From: Myxococcales bacterium
GTDB lineage: Bacteria > Myxococcota_A > Polyangia > Fen-1088
Direction: 5' to 3'
Length of the DNA: 9,956 bases
Assembly: GCA_003170035.1 (NCBI GenBank)
Contig: PMZX01000447.1
Location: forward strand, 1-9,956
Shown here: positions 1 through 7,142 of the stretch, piece after piece
Layout: every line of letters starts with the position of its first letter
How positions within the stretch are numbered: position 1 is the stretch's first letter
The notes under the pieces: generated by a model
The model's database searches: none
What the model was told of the DNA's origin: nothing
The model's input: only the letters and a program-made list of their open reading frames with translations
Translations under genes and position numbers: made by a program

Positions 1-1179
1 ACCAAGGATGGCAAGGGCAACTACCTGAGAACCGGGCCAGCGGCGGGCGCCGACAACACCATGGACTACAGGGATGCTACCCAAGGCATGGCCTTGGGGG
101 GACCGGAGTGGCTAACCGTGTTCGCCGGACCGACCGGGGAGGAGCTGGCGACGGTGGAGTATCCGGTGCTCTACGGCACCGTTGCTGATGCTCAGGCTGT
201 TTGGGGCGACACAACTGGCAACCGGGCGAACCGCTACAATGGTGGGGTTTCCTTCGTGAGCGATACTGGCAACGGCAAGACCGCGACCGGGCGTCCGAGC
301 ATCATCCAGCAGCGTGGCTTCCTCTCGCGTCTGACGATCAGCGCACTGAACTGGCGGGATGGGGCACTGACCAAGGTCTGGACTTACGACAGCGGGTCTA
401 CCGCCGGCAATGAAGCCTACGGCAAAGGCAGCCACTCACTCATGACGGCGGACGCGGACAACGACGGCGCGATGGAGCTGATCCCTGGTTCGGCGACTAT
501 CAACAGCGACGGGACATTCAGGTGCGCGACCATCAACAGCCCTGGCGATGCCTTGCACGTGGGAGAGTTGGTCAAGGGCCAGGGGATCCATGTGTTCATC
601 CCCAATGAGCTAGGTGGAGCTGATTGCCATTCCGCGGATACCTGCGCATTTACCTTCTACCTTGCTAGCGGCCCGGACACCAATCGCGGCGTCGCCGAGT
701 GGGTCAGCCCGAGCAACACCGCGAGCGCATCTTGTTCCTTTGGAGCGGGTCCGCTCTATTGCGCCGACGGCTCCGCCGGTGCCCCCTCGGCTGGGGACAA
801 CTTCTTGATCTACTGGGACGCCGATGAATCGCGTGAGCTTCTAAGCGGCACGTCTATCACCAAGTCCGGTGGCGGAACCTTGCTGAACGCAACCGGCTGC
901 GCGGGGAACAACGGTACCAAGAACACCCCGACGCTAACCGCAGACCTGCTGGGCGATTGGCGCGAGGAGCTCATCTTGCGTACCACGGACAACGCGGCCC
1001 TGCGCGTGAACACAACGACCGATGTCACCGCGCGCCGAATCTACACACTCATGCACGATCCGACGTACCGGATGCAGGTCTCGTTCGAGCAGTCATCGTA
1101 CAACCAGCCACCCCACGTGGGCTTCCACATCGGCGCCGGTATGGCCGACCCGCCCAAGCCCGACATCCATGTGAAGTAG
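1..1179 (+). CDS. Rhamnogalacturonan lyase, PL11 family (5'-truncated by window edge)
   Basis: This is the C-terminal 392 residues of a polysaccharide lyase family 11 enzyme, which cleaves the rhamnosyl-galacturonate backbone of rhamnogalacturonan I by beta-elimination, usually outside the cell. The frame is open from base 1, so the ATG at 61 is internal; PL11 enzymes are roughly 600 residues, so about a third is missing upstream. Visible family landmarks are GPEWLTVF near the left end, the calcium-loop type DADNDG (nt 451-468), GDALHVGEL, WDAD.SRELL, NGTK (nt 910-921, matching an active-site motif I recall from B. subtilis YesW), TADLLGDWREELILR, and the ending RIYTLMHDPTYRMQVSFEQSSYNQPPHVGFHIG. 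The stretch after GGADCH diverges from the family: it carries two pairs of Cys (CHSADTC, SCSFGAGPLYC) where a 'GRG.A.DID' segment is usual. The family call is firm; exact substrate is inferred. No hairpin with a T-tract was seen in the 55-bp gap to the convergent methyltransferase gene. Confidence 0.93.
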   Translation, partial: TKDGKGNYLRTGPAAGADNTMDYRDATQGMALGGPEWLTVFAGPTGEELATVEYPVLYGTVADAQAVWGDTTGNRANRYNGGVSFVSDTGNGKTATGRPSIIQQRGFLSRLTISALNWRDGALTKVWTYDSGSTAGNEAYGKGSHSLMTADADNDGAMELIPGSATINSDGTFRCATINSPGDALHVGELVKGQGIHVFIPNELGGADCHSADTCAFTFYLASGPDTNRGVAEWVSPSNTASASCSFGAGPLYCADGSAGAPSAGDNFLIYWDADESRELLSGTSITKSGGGTLLNATGCAGNNGTKNTPTLTADLLGDWREELILRTTDNAALRVNTTTDVTARRIYTLMHDPTYRMQVSFEQSSYNQPPHVGFHIGAGMADPPKPDIHVK

Positions 1180-1234
1180 TCCGGTCGACCGAGCAACCTG
1201 CTGGCGCGCCTGGCAGCTTGGCAGCCGGCTTTGC

Positions 1235-2116
1235 CTACGCAGGCATACCCATGGCCTCGCGCACGGCCATGAACTCTGGCGTGCGTCGGCCTTGCTGGTC
1301 GCGCACCACCAGCGGCGGCGGCCTGACCAGGCCGCCCGCCTGTGCCGCCGCAGTCATGGCAAAGACGACGAAGAGCGGGGACTTGCCTTCGCGCGGAATC
1401 ACCTCGCGCCAGTAGCTGAGTGCCAAACCAGCCGCGCGCCCCGCGGGTTCGACGCGCTCGCGCTGGAGCCACGCCTCGCATGCCACGAATGGCGCGCCCG
1501 GTGCCAGCACGCGGGCGGCTGCCTCGCAGTACGCCTCCACGCCGCCGTAATGCTCGAAGCGACAGGGGGCCCGCTGCTCCCGATCGGACTGCGGGCCGGT
1601 CCCCATCGGGAAATAGGGCGGCGTGCCGGTCACCAGATCGAAGAGCCCCTGCCCTGCCAGCAACGCCGGATCGCGCAAGTCGCCGTCGAGGATCTCCACA
1701 CGAGTGGCGGCCCCGTTCCAGGCAAAACTCCGGCGCGCCATGGCGGCCGAGATCCCCTGCACCTCCACGCCCAACCCACGCGCCTGCGGAAAGCGCCAGG
1801 CCAAGAATAGTGCAACGCTGCCGATGCCTGTCCCGAGATCGAGCCAGCGCGCGGGCGCCGGGGGGGCGCACAGCGATGCGGCCAGGTGTGCCGTCACCAG
1901 ATCGTCGAGCGAGGTGCGATGGCCATCGAGTCGCTGCAGCAAACGCCAGTTTCCTGCCAGCCAGCACAGATCCTCGCCCGGGCCTGGCCACAGATCCCCG
2001 GGGTGCTCGGGCGTCTGGGGCGCCGGCCCGGCAGCGACCCACCCGGCGGGCCGGCGTGCGGCACGCACGATGCCGCCGCGAGGCGAGAGACTGTCGGTCG
2101 GCTGAGGTTCGAACAC
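1235..2116 (-). CDS. SAM-dependent methyltransferase, tRNA1(Val)-N6-adenine MTase-like (TPPY variant)
   Basis: This 293-residue cytosolic protein is a class I Rossmann-fold methyltransferase. The SAM-binding motif I is LDLGTGIGS (about residues 92-100), preceded by a GHRTSLDDLVTAHLA segment (65-79) that resembles the 'GHR.S.DD..tA' lead-in of TrmN6-like enzymes. The usual NPPY motif of N6-adenine and glutamine N-methyltransferases appears as GTPPYF (164-169), with Thr in place of Asn. The C-terminus (VVRD..G..TPEFMAVREAMG) also fits this group. The substrate cannot be read from the sequence; tRNA or another adenine-containing target is the family guess. The start used is a GTG at 2116 with a short AGGGG just upstream; an in-frame GTG at 2068 is possible. 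The gene is convergent with the PL11 gene and lies downstream of amt on the same strand, separated by repeat copy A. Confidence 0.82.
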   Translation of the reverse strand: MFEPQPTDSLSPRGGIVRAARRPAGWVAAGPAPQTPEHPGDLWPGPGEDLCWLAGNWRLLQRLDGHRTSLDDLVTAHLAASLCAPPAPARWLDLGTGIGSVALFLAWRFPQARGLGVEVQGISAAMARRSFAWNGAATRVEILDGDLRDPALLAGQGLFDLVTGTPPYFPMGTGPQSDREQRAPCRFEHYGGVEAYCEAAARVLAPGAPFVACEAWLQRERVEPAGRAAGLALSYWREVIPREGKSPLFVVFAMTAAAQAGGLVRPPPLVVRDQQGRRTPEFMAVREAMGMPA

Positions 2117-2143
2117 CCCTATTGCATAGCACTTCGTGATGAT

Positions 2144-2280
2144 GGGAACCCTGAGAGGGTTTCCAAACCCTGGTGCGCCGCCGGCGACGGCGCGCGCGAA
2201 GCGCGCGGGGTGTGGGCAGGGTGGCGGGTCGTCCCGAAGTCCCCGTAGGGAGCGAAGCCGGCGGGGTCCCCACGCGGGGA
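2144..2280. repeat. Hairpin-rich intergenic repeat, copy A
   Basis: This element shares three ordered blocks with 5021-5096. Block 1 is GGGAACCCTGAGAGGGTT (2144-2161), 17 of 18 bases identical to copy B. Block 2 is TGGTGCGCCG (2171-2180), identical in copy B. Block 3 spans 2256-2276 and matches 20 of 21 bases in copy B. Between blocks 2 and 3, copy A carries extra GC-rich sequence. Visible stem-loops are AACCCT-GAG-AGGGTT (2147-2161), GCGCGC-GAA-GCGCGC (about 2191-2205) and TCCCC-ACGC-GGGGA at the right end. It fills most of the space between the amt stop and the methyltransferase start. It could act as a non-T-tract terminator or be a miniature non-coding mobile element; the function is unknown. 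Confidence 0.75.
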
Positions 2281-2281
2281 A

Positions 2282-3754
2282 CTACCCGCCAGCCTCGTCG
2301 AAGTGATACCCGGCTTCCCCGTGATCAACGTCGTCCAGGCCCATCTCCTCGGAATCAGGACTGGGTCGCAAGCCGATCACGGCCTTCACCAGGTACGCGA
2401 GGATGAGGGTACCAGTCAGGGCCATCACGATGGTCAGCCCCATGGCCTTGAGTTGCTCAAGCCACAGGGTCTTGCCCACGATCTGCGCCAGATTGGTGTT
2501 GAGGTTGGGGTTGGCCTCGGGCGTGGCAAGGAAGCCAGTCAGAAGCGCGCCCATACTCCCGCCCACCCCGTGGACGCCAAAGGTGTCGAGCGCGTCGTCG
2601 TACTTGAGCCAGGCTTTCAGCTTGGTGCAGGCAAAGTACGGAACGGTTCCGGCCAGCACGCCGATGATCACGGCGCCGGTGGAGGTCACGAAGCCAGCCC
2701 CGGGCGTGATGACGACCAGGCCCGCGACAGCGCCCGAACAGAAGCCGAGTATCGTCGGCTTGCCCCGCGTAATCCATTCGATGGCCGGCCAGACCACGCA
2801 AGCCACGGCCGTCGCCAGGGTCGTCGCAGTGAAGGCGTTGGCCGCAATCCCGTCGGCCGCCACCGCGCTGCCCGCGTTGAAGCCGTACCAGCCCACCCAC
2901 AGCATCCCGGTGCCCACCATGGTCAGCACCATGCTGTGGGGCAAGAACGGTCTGTGGCCCCAACCCTTGCGACGCCCGAGGATGATGGCCAGCAAGAGCG
3001 CCGACCAGCCCGATGACATGTGCACGACCGTGCCGCCGGCGAAGTCGATGGCCCTGATGCCTGCCTTGGCGTTACTCAGGCCATTCATGAAACCGTCACT
3101 GCCCCACACCATGTGCGCCAGCGGGAAGTACACCAGCAGCATCCAGCCCACGATGAAGGCCATGATGGCCGAGTACTTCATCCGCTCGGCGATGGCGCCC
3201 ACGATGAGCGCGGGCGTGATGATGGCGAACATCATCTGGTACATGGAAAACACGTTGTGCGAGACCCACGCCCCGTAGTCCGGGTTGGGCGCGTTGCCCA
3301 CGCCTTTCAGAAAAGCGAACTTGAGCGAGCCCAGGATGGGCGACCCGCTGCCGAACGAGAAGCTGTAGCCGAACGCCCACCACATGATGGTGACCACGCC
3401 CGCTGTCCCTAGACACTGCGCCAGCACCGACAGCACGTTCTTACGCCGGACCAGACCTCCGTAGAACAGAGCCAGCCCCGGCAAGGTCATGAAAAGCACC
3501 AACGCGGTCGAGGTCATCATCCAGGCGTTGTGGCCTGGACCGGGTACGCTCAAGGCCTTGGGCGCGCTGTTGGTCAGGTAGGCTTCCAGATCGGCGACGC
3601 GGCCGGCGAGGTCGGGGCCGCCGGTTGCGGCCGGGGCAGCGGTGGGAACCGCGCTCGGCTCGTCCGCGCGTGCCCCCGCTTGCGACAAGGCGGTCAGCGT
3701 CAACGCCACCACGACGGGAAGTTGCCAGTAATGTCTGCTTCGACTCGATTTCAT
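2282..3754 (-). CDS. amt: Ammonium transporter, Amt family
   Basis: This 490-residue inner-membrane protein conducts ammonium. Residues 1-30 form a signal peptide ending ...QAGARA|DE, as in AmtB-type proteins; a short periplasmic lead (31-74) precedes about eleven hydrophobic helices. The pore twin histidines are H245 (GGTVVHMSSG) and H395 (TFGVHGVGG), 150 residues apart, as in E. coli AmtB (168/318). W217 (AHMVW), D237 (DFAGG) and F292 (GWYGFNAGS) match the recruitment and pore positions; the outer Phe gate (AmtB F107) is Tyr172 in MYQMMFA. The cytosolic tail ends with GLD..DHGEAGYHF, the segment that contacts GlnK in the family. The ATG at 3754 was chosen because the signal peptide begins there and AAGG lies about 9 bases upstream; the open frame to 4150 runs through the divergent gap into dgt. 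No glnB/glnK gene adjoins it, which is unusual for amt. Confidence 0.96.
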   Translation of the reverse strand: MKSSRSRHYWQLPVVVALTLTALSQAGARADEPSAVPTAAPAATGGPDLAGRVADLEAYLTNSAPKALSVPGPGHNAWMMTSTALVLFMTLPGLALFYGGLVRRKNVLSVLAQCLGTAGVVTIMWWAFGYSFSFGSGSPILGSLKFAFLKGVGNAPNPDYGAWVSHNVFSMYQMMFAIITPALIVGAIAERMKYSAIMAFIVGWMLLVYFPLAHMVWGSDGFMNGLSNAKAGIRAIDFAGGTVVHMSSGWSALLLAIILGRRKGWGHRPFLPHSMVLTMVGTGMLWVGWYGFNAGSAVAADGIAANAFTATTLATAVACVVWPAIEWITRGKPTILGFCSGAVAGLVVITPGAGFVTSTGAVIIGVLAGTVPYFACTKLKAWLKYDDALDTFGVHGVGGSMGALLTGFLATPEANPNLNTNLAQIVGKTLWLEQLKAMGLTIVMALTGTLILAYLVKAVIGLRPSPDSEEMGLDDVDHGEAGYHFDEAGG

Positions 3755-3801
3755 GGAAGTCTGCCTTTCAAGTGGCAAGGTAGGAGCGTAACGAAACCGC
3801 G

Positions 3802-3816
3802 GCAAGATACTTCCCG
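3802..3816 (-). promoter_or_regulatory. Candidate sigma54 (-24/-12) promoter for amt
   Basis: Read on the minus strand, the site is CGGGAAG-TATC-TTGC. It has the GG and GC dinucleotides separated by ten bases and a complete TTGC -12 element; compared with TGGCACG-N4-TTGC, 8 of 11 defined bases match. Its -12 box would place a transcript start near 3790, about 35 bases before the amt ATG. Sigma54 control of amt is common because RpoN/NtrC responds to nitrogen limitation. The -24 half is imperfect, and chance matches occur in GC-rich DNA. Confidence 0.4.
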
Positions 3817-3959
3817 CGTGGCGTGCACGAATTAGCGGTAGGGATACCGACCCCTTGCGGCCGAGAAACTGGTAACTTTCCCTGACGAAACTGCATGGAA
3901 ACGCCAGCGAAACAGCCGCACGAGCCACGGAGTTGACCCACGGTTCCTCGGATGGTGGT

Positions 3960-3963
3960 AGGA
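3960..3963 (+). promoter_or_regulatory. Ribosome binding site deciding the dgt start
   Basis: AGGA sits 8 bases before the GTG at 3972. This favours that GTG over the upstream TTG at 3933, which has no comparable site and would add 13 residues not typical of the family. Confidence 0.6.
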
Positions 3964-3971
3964 CGACTGCC

Positions 3972-5018
3972 GTGACAATCCGCGAACAACTGGAAGGCGA
4001 TGAGGACAAGGTGTTGTCGCCCTTCGCGCAGAAGAGCCGCCTTTCCCGCGGCCGCGATCGGCAGGAACCGGCCGACGCCACCCGACCGATTTTCCAGCAT
4101 GATCGCGATCGCATCCTGCACTCGAAAGCGTTCCGTCGCCTGGCCGGCAAGACGCAGGTGTTTCTCGCGCCCGCGGGCGATCACTACCGCACCCGCCTGA
4201 CCCACACCCTGGAGGTCACGCAGATCGCGCGCACCATCGCGCGTGCCCTGCGCCTCAACGAGTCGCTGACCGAGGCCATTGCCATGGGTCACGACCTGGG
4301 GCACACGCCGTTTGGCCACGCGGGCGAGCGCGCCCTGGCCCGGCTGGTCCCGGGCGGCTTTCATCACGGCCGCCAATCCGTGCGCGTGGTGGAGGTGCTG
4401 GAGCACGACGGGATAGGCCTGAATCTGAGCGTCGAGGTGCGCGACGGCATCCTCAAGCACTCCAAAGGCAAGGGCGAGATCGTGTCGGAGAACCCCGAGT
4501 TGTCCGCCGTGACTCTGGAGGGTCAGATTGCGCGCATCGCGGACATTACAGCCTACGTGAACCACGACCTCGACGATGCGATCCGCGGGCGCATCCTGTC
4601 GGAGCACGATCTGCCTGCGGAGGTCGTGGCGGTGTTGGGACACTCTCACAGTCAACGCATCAGCCGTCTGGTCACCGACGTGGTCCTGGCCTCACGTCTC
4701 GAGGAGAAATGTCAGGTGCGTCTGAGCCCCGAGGTCCTGCATGCCCTCATCACTTTGCGGGATGTACTTTTCGAGCGCGTCTACGAACGCACCGACATCC
4801 GCCAGGAGTTCGAGCGCGCCGAACGGGTCATCAGCGAGCTGTGGGCCCACTTTCATCTGCACGCTGACGAGTTCCATGCGCGCCACTGGCCCAAGGGCGT
4901 GCCCGACACGGAGGATCTCTCGCGCGCGGTCGCTGATTTCATCACAGGAATGACCGACCGCTACGCCCTGCGCACCTACCAAGAGTACTTCTTGCCGCGC
5001 CCGTGGACGGTTGTCTAG
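3972..5018 (+). CDS. dgt: dGTPase-like HD-domain triphosphohydrolase
   Basis: This 348-residue cytosolic protein belongs to the deoxyguanosine-triphosphate triphosphohydrolase-like family, which removes tripolyphosphate from dNTPs and so affects dNTP pools. The N-terminal MTIREQLE...LSPFAQKS..SRGR lead is family-typical. HSKAFRRLAGKTQVFLAP..DHYRTRLTHTLEV (residues 50-82, given in part) supplies the first metal-binding His (H78). GHDLGHTPFGHAGE (106-119) supplies the HD pair H107/D108, and YVNHDLDDA (195-203) the last Asp. The C-terminal half (HALITLRDVLFERVYE, then DFITGMTDRYA) also matches. Length is normal for the short form of the family. The start is GTG 3972, supported by AGGA at 3960-3963. 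It is divergent from amt and convergent with the GH97-like gene, with repeat copy B directly after its stop. The exact nucleotide preference cannot be read from sequence. Confidence 0.95.
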   Translation: MTIREQLEGDEDKVLSPFAQKSRLSRGRDRQEPADATRPIFQHDRDRILHSKAFRRLAGKTQVFLAPAGDHYRTRLTHTLEVTQIARTIARALRLNESLTEAIAMGHDLGHTPFGHAGERALARLVPGGFHHGRQSVRVVEVLEHDGIGLNLSVEVRDGILKHSKGKGEIVSENPELSAVTLEGQIARIADITAYVNHDLDDAIRGRILSEHDLPAEVVAVLGHSHSQRISRLVTDVVLASRLEEKCQVRLSPEVLHALITLRDVLFERVYERTDIRQEFERAERVISELWAHFHLHADEFHARHWPKGVPDTEDLSRAVADFITGMTDRYALRTYQEYFLPRPWTVV

Positions 5019-5020
5019 CT

Positions 5021-5096
5021 GGGAACCCTGAAAGGGTTCGCTCCCGCGATGGTGCGCCGCGCGCGGCGCTGGCAGAGCCGGCGGGCTCCCCACGCG
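5021..5096. repeat. Hairpin-rich intergenic repeat, copy B (convergent gene gap)
   Basis: This copy has the same three blocks as copy A: 5021-5038, 5050-5059 and 5076-5096. It begins 2 bases after the dgt stop and ends 1 base before the stop of the GH97-like gene, so it occupies the whole convergent gap. Stem-loops visible are AACCCT-GAA-AGGGTT (5024-5038), the perfect 16-base palindrome GCGCCGCGCGCGGCGC (5054-5069) and GAGCC-GGCG-GGCTC. Its position makes a bidirectional terminator role plausible, though no T-tract is present. Confidence 0.75.
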
Positions 5097-5097
5097 A

Positions 5098-7029
5098 CTA
5101 GTGTTCGGGCTGAAGGCGCATGAGGAATCCACCATAGGCCGCCATCTTGACGGCCTGCACGTCGGTGGCGTTGCGTTGCCGTTTGGTGATGAACAACTCA
5201 GTCGCGGTGGGACCGTCCGCCAGAAGGATCATGTTGAAGATGCCGGTGCCGATGAGCTCCATGGGGACATTGAGCGACTTGGCGACGGCATCGCCGTTCA
5301 ACCCGGCCACGTACCAGGTGCGGCCCTTGCGTCGGGCGATGAGGACGGTGTGCCCAGGATCACCGTCGAGCAAGCGGGTTTCGTCCCACGAATTGGGCAA
5401 ACCCGACAAGATGGTCACGGCCTCCTTGGGAAGCGCGCCGTCGCTTTCGGCGAAGGAGCGCAGCCCTGATTCAAAGACCACGGTCATTCCCAGCCCATGA
5501 CCCCAGGTGAGGGATGACCGGCGTGCCAGGCTGTAGAATGCGATGGGCATGGGCTGCATCGGGCCCACCACGTTGCGGGTAAAGGGCTCGAATGCGTTCT
5601 GGCGCGCCTGTCGGGCTCCGTCACCCGCTGCCGGTTCGTTACGCCAGGTGGTAGCCGAAAGCAGGTGTGGGTAGGTGCGATCCCACCCTGCGCCGGGAAT
5701 CCGGCCCTCGAACTCCACCAGCAAGTGGCGCTTGCCTGCCTCTTCCAAGAGCGCCAGCAGGGATCCCACCACGTCGGGTTTGCCACTTCCCGAGACTGCA
5801 ACCCGCACACCCTTGAGTCCGGCCGTTGCGAACTCGGCGAGCGGCAACCCGGCCGCGTCCCGGGGCCCGATGAACAGACCGACCTTCTTGCGGGCGCTGG
5901 CCCGGATGAGGTTCTGCCAGGCCCTTCCACCTCCGGATGGCCACCCGACCGAAAGCAGCGCGTAGCCCCAGCCCATGGAAGCCGCAGACTCCACCAGACG
6001 CGTGCCCTGCGCGAGACTGGCCTGATCGAGCCCAGCAACGGCTATCGGCCGGATCAGGTTGTCCGGCCGGACCCAATCTCCGGCGCCTGCGGCGGCCGGG
6101 GCGCCGAGGTCGGTCACCAGGCTCGATTCCACGATGCCGGCCAGCCGGTCCGACGTGATCACGACCCGCCAGGGCGTGGACCAGGGCAAGGCGGATCTCG
6201 GCTGCACGTCTCCGCGCCCCATCTCCTCGTCGGGATGGGGGAAGCGGAAGCGGTAGATCTCGCCGTCGGTTTTGGCGGCAAGCCCGAGGGCCGCCTGGCC
6301 AGTGGCCAGACCGGATTCGGCCAGCAACGCCCAGTGCGACCTGTCCGGCGAGGCAAACAGGGCTGGCAGCGCCCACCTTGTCCCGGCTGCTGCTGCCGTT
6401 CCCGCGGGCAGGTCGGTAACCCACTCGGCCGAGTTGCGTTCGCCGGCGCCAGGGTCGTGCTGGGGAAGCAAGGTCGCGCGTGCAGCCGGCATGAAGCGAA
6501 AGCCAGTGGCCTCGCCACTGACCGTGAACCGCCCGGGATCGGTTTCGGGGAAGCGATAGCGGAACGCGAACCCATCGTCATAGGCGCGCACGATGAGGTC
6601 CATCCGCGCCTGTTGCGGCGTCTCGAACGAGAGCACTTGTTCAACGCCGGTGTTGCTGAAGTGGCTGCGCTTCCCGCGCGGCAGGGTGTATTCGTCCGTC
6701 ACCCGGCGCTGACTTTCGCCCAGGTAGCGAAGGTCGTCGGTGAAATCCGCGTCCTTGCGGGTGATGCCGAGCGGTGACCAGCGCAGCATCTCGGTGCGAG
6801 CATCACCACCTCCGAATGCGACCCGATAGTACAGGCGCGGCTGCGCGGGATAGTCAGCGGTCCCGGCCGCTGAGAAGTATCGAACTTGCACCATCACCAA
6901 CCCGCCTGGGGACGTGATCACCCAGCCGTCCGCCGGCAAGGCGGGCGGGCCCTTCTTGACGGTCGGGGCGCAGACGCCGAGCCCGAGGAGAAGAGTGACT
7001 GAGATCGCGCTGGCCCATAGGCTCCTCAT
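5098..7029 (-). CDS. GH97-like exported protein, probable inactive glycoside hydrolase
   Basis: This 643-residue protein has the glycoside hydrolase family 97 architecture (SusB-type alpha-glucosidases/alpha-galactosidases). An N-terminal beta-sandwich covers about 37-305 (VRAYDDGFAFRYRFP at 147-161; PWRVVI near 286). A degenerate barrel follows at about 315-520, then a C-terminal sandwich (SGLPNSWDETRLLDGDPG...RTWYVAGLNG). The start is the ATG at 7029, which opens a signal sequence MRSLWASAISVTLLLGLGVC; Cys20 could be lipidated, although Val at -1 is atypical. No strong ribosome site precedes it, and the open frame extends to 7146. Key motifs are altered: the family VDF aspartate position is Ala411 (VRVAVSGSG), the EAVRG.E-type segment reads TTWRNEP (460-466), GPMDYTP reads GPMQPMP (489-495), and the aromatic GK..WDWW stretch is absent. 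The fold call is strong; loss of activity is inferred. It lies downstream of the CE12 lipoprotein gene on the same strand. Confidence 0.85.
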   Translation of the reverse strand: MRSLWASAISVTLLLGLGVCAPTVKKGPPALPADGWVITSPGGLVMVQVRYFSAAGTADYPAQPRLYYRVAFGGGDARTEMLRWSPLGITRKDADFTDDLRYLGESQRRVTDEYTLPRGKRSHFSNTGVEQVLSFETPQQARMDLIVRAYDDGFAFRYRFPETDPGRFTVSGEATGFRFMPAARATLLPQHDPGAGERNSAEWVTDLPAGTAAAAGTRWALPALFASPDRSHWALLAESGLATGQAALGLAAKTDGEIYRFRFPHPDEEMGRGDVQPRSALPWSTPWRVVITSDRLAGIVESSLVTDLGAPAAAGAGDWVRPDNLIRPIAVAGLDQASLAQGTRLVESAASMGWGYALLSVGWPSGGGRAWQNLIRASARKKVGLFIGPRDAAGLPLAEFATAGLKGVRVAVSGSGKPDVVGSLLALLEEAGKRHLLVEFEGRIPGAGWDRTYPHLLSATTWRNEPAAGDGARQARQNAFEPFTRNVVGPMQPMPIAFYSLARRSSLTWGHGLGMTVVFESGLRSFAESDGALPKEAVTILSGLPNSWDETRLLDGDPGHTVLIARRKGRTWYVAGLNGDAVAKSLNVPMELIGTGIFNMILLADGPTATELFITKRQRNATDVQAVKMAAYGGFLMRLQPEH

Positions 7030-7142
7030 CGTCTGACAATTACACCCGAAAGCCGGCCTGACCTCAAGCACGGAACGAATGCCGCCGCGGCCCCGGCGTT
7101 TTCTTGGTGAGATCCGGACTGTCGGCCGCGAGAAACCAAAAC

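Larger units (their letters stand above)
3755..3971. other. Divergent intergenic region between amt and dgt
   Basis: This 217-bp gap must hold the promoters of both divergent genes. The amt side contains the sigma54-like site at 3802-3816. On the dgt side I saw no convincing sigma70 hexamer pair; TTGACC at 3933 has no acceptable -10 box at the right distance. No inverted repeat long enough to be a clear operator was seen. Confidence 0.6.

Noticed and set aside
1182..1191. CGGTCGACCG palindrome after the PL11 stop as a terminator
   Set aside because: Too short to form a stable hairpin with a loop, and no T-tract follows.
1041..2273. Long minus-strand open frame (410 codons) overlapping the methyltransferase in another frame
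   Set aside because: Its translation is Arg/Gly/Ala-rich with no recognisable motif, while the overlapping frame has clear methyltransferase motifs. It is a GC-rich shadow.
2403..3278. Plus-strand open frame opposite amt (291 codons)
   Set aside because: Antisense to conserved membrane-helix codons of amt; composition mirrors it and no family resemblance was seen.
3933..3938. TTGACC as a -35 box or TTG start for dgt
   Set aside because: The base pairs at -10 distance (TGGTAG) match poorly and overlap the ribosome site; as a start codon it lacks an upstream ribosome site and adds residues not typical of the family.
3768..4655. Minus-strand open frame opposite dgt (295 codons)
   Set aside because: Antisense shadow of the conserved HD-domain gene; no motif of its own.
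5665..6777. Plus-strand open frame opposite the GH97-like gene (370 codons)
   Set aside because: Antisense shadow; the minus-strand frame contains GH97 domain motifs throughout.
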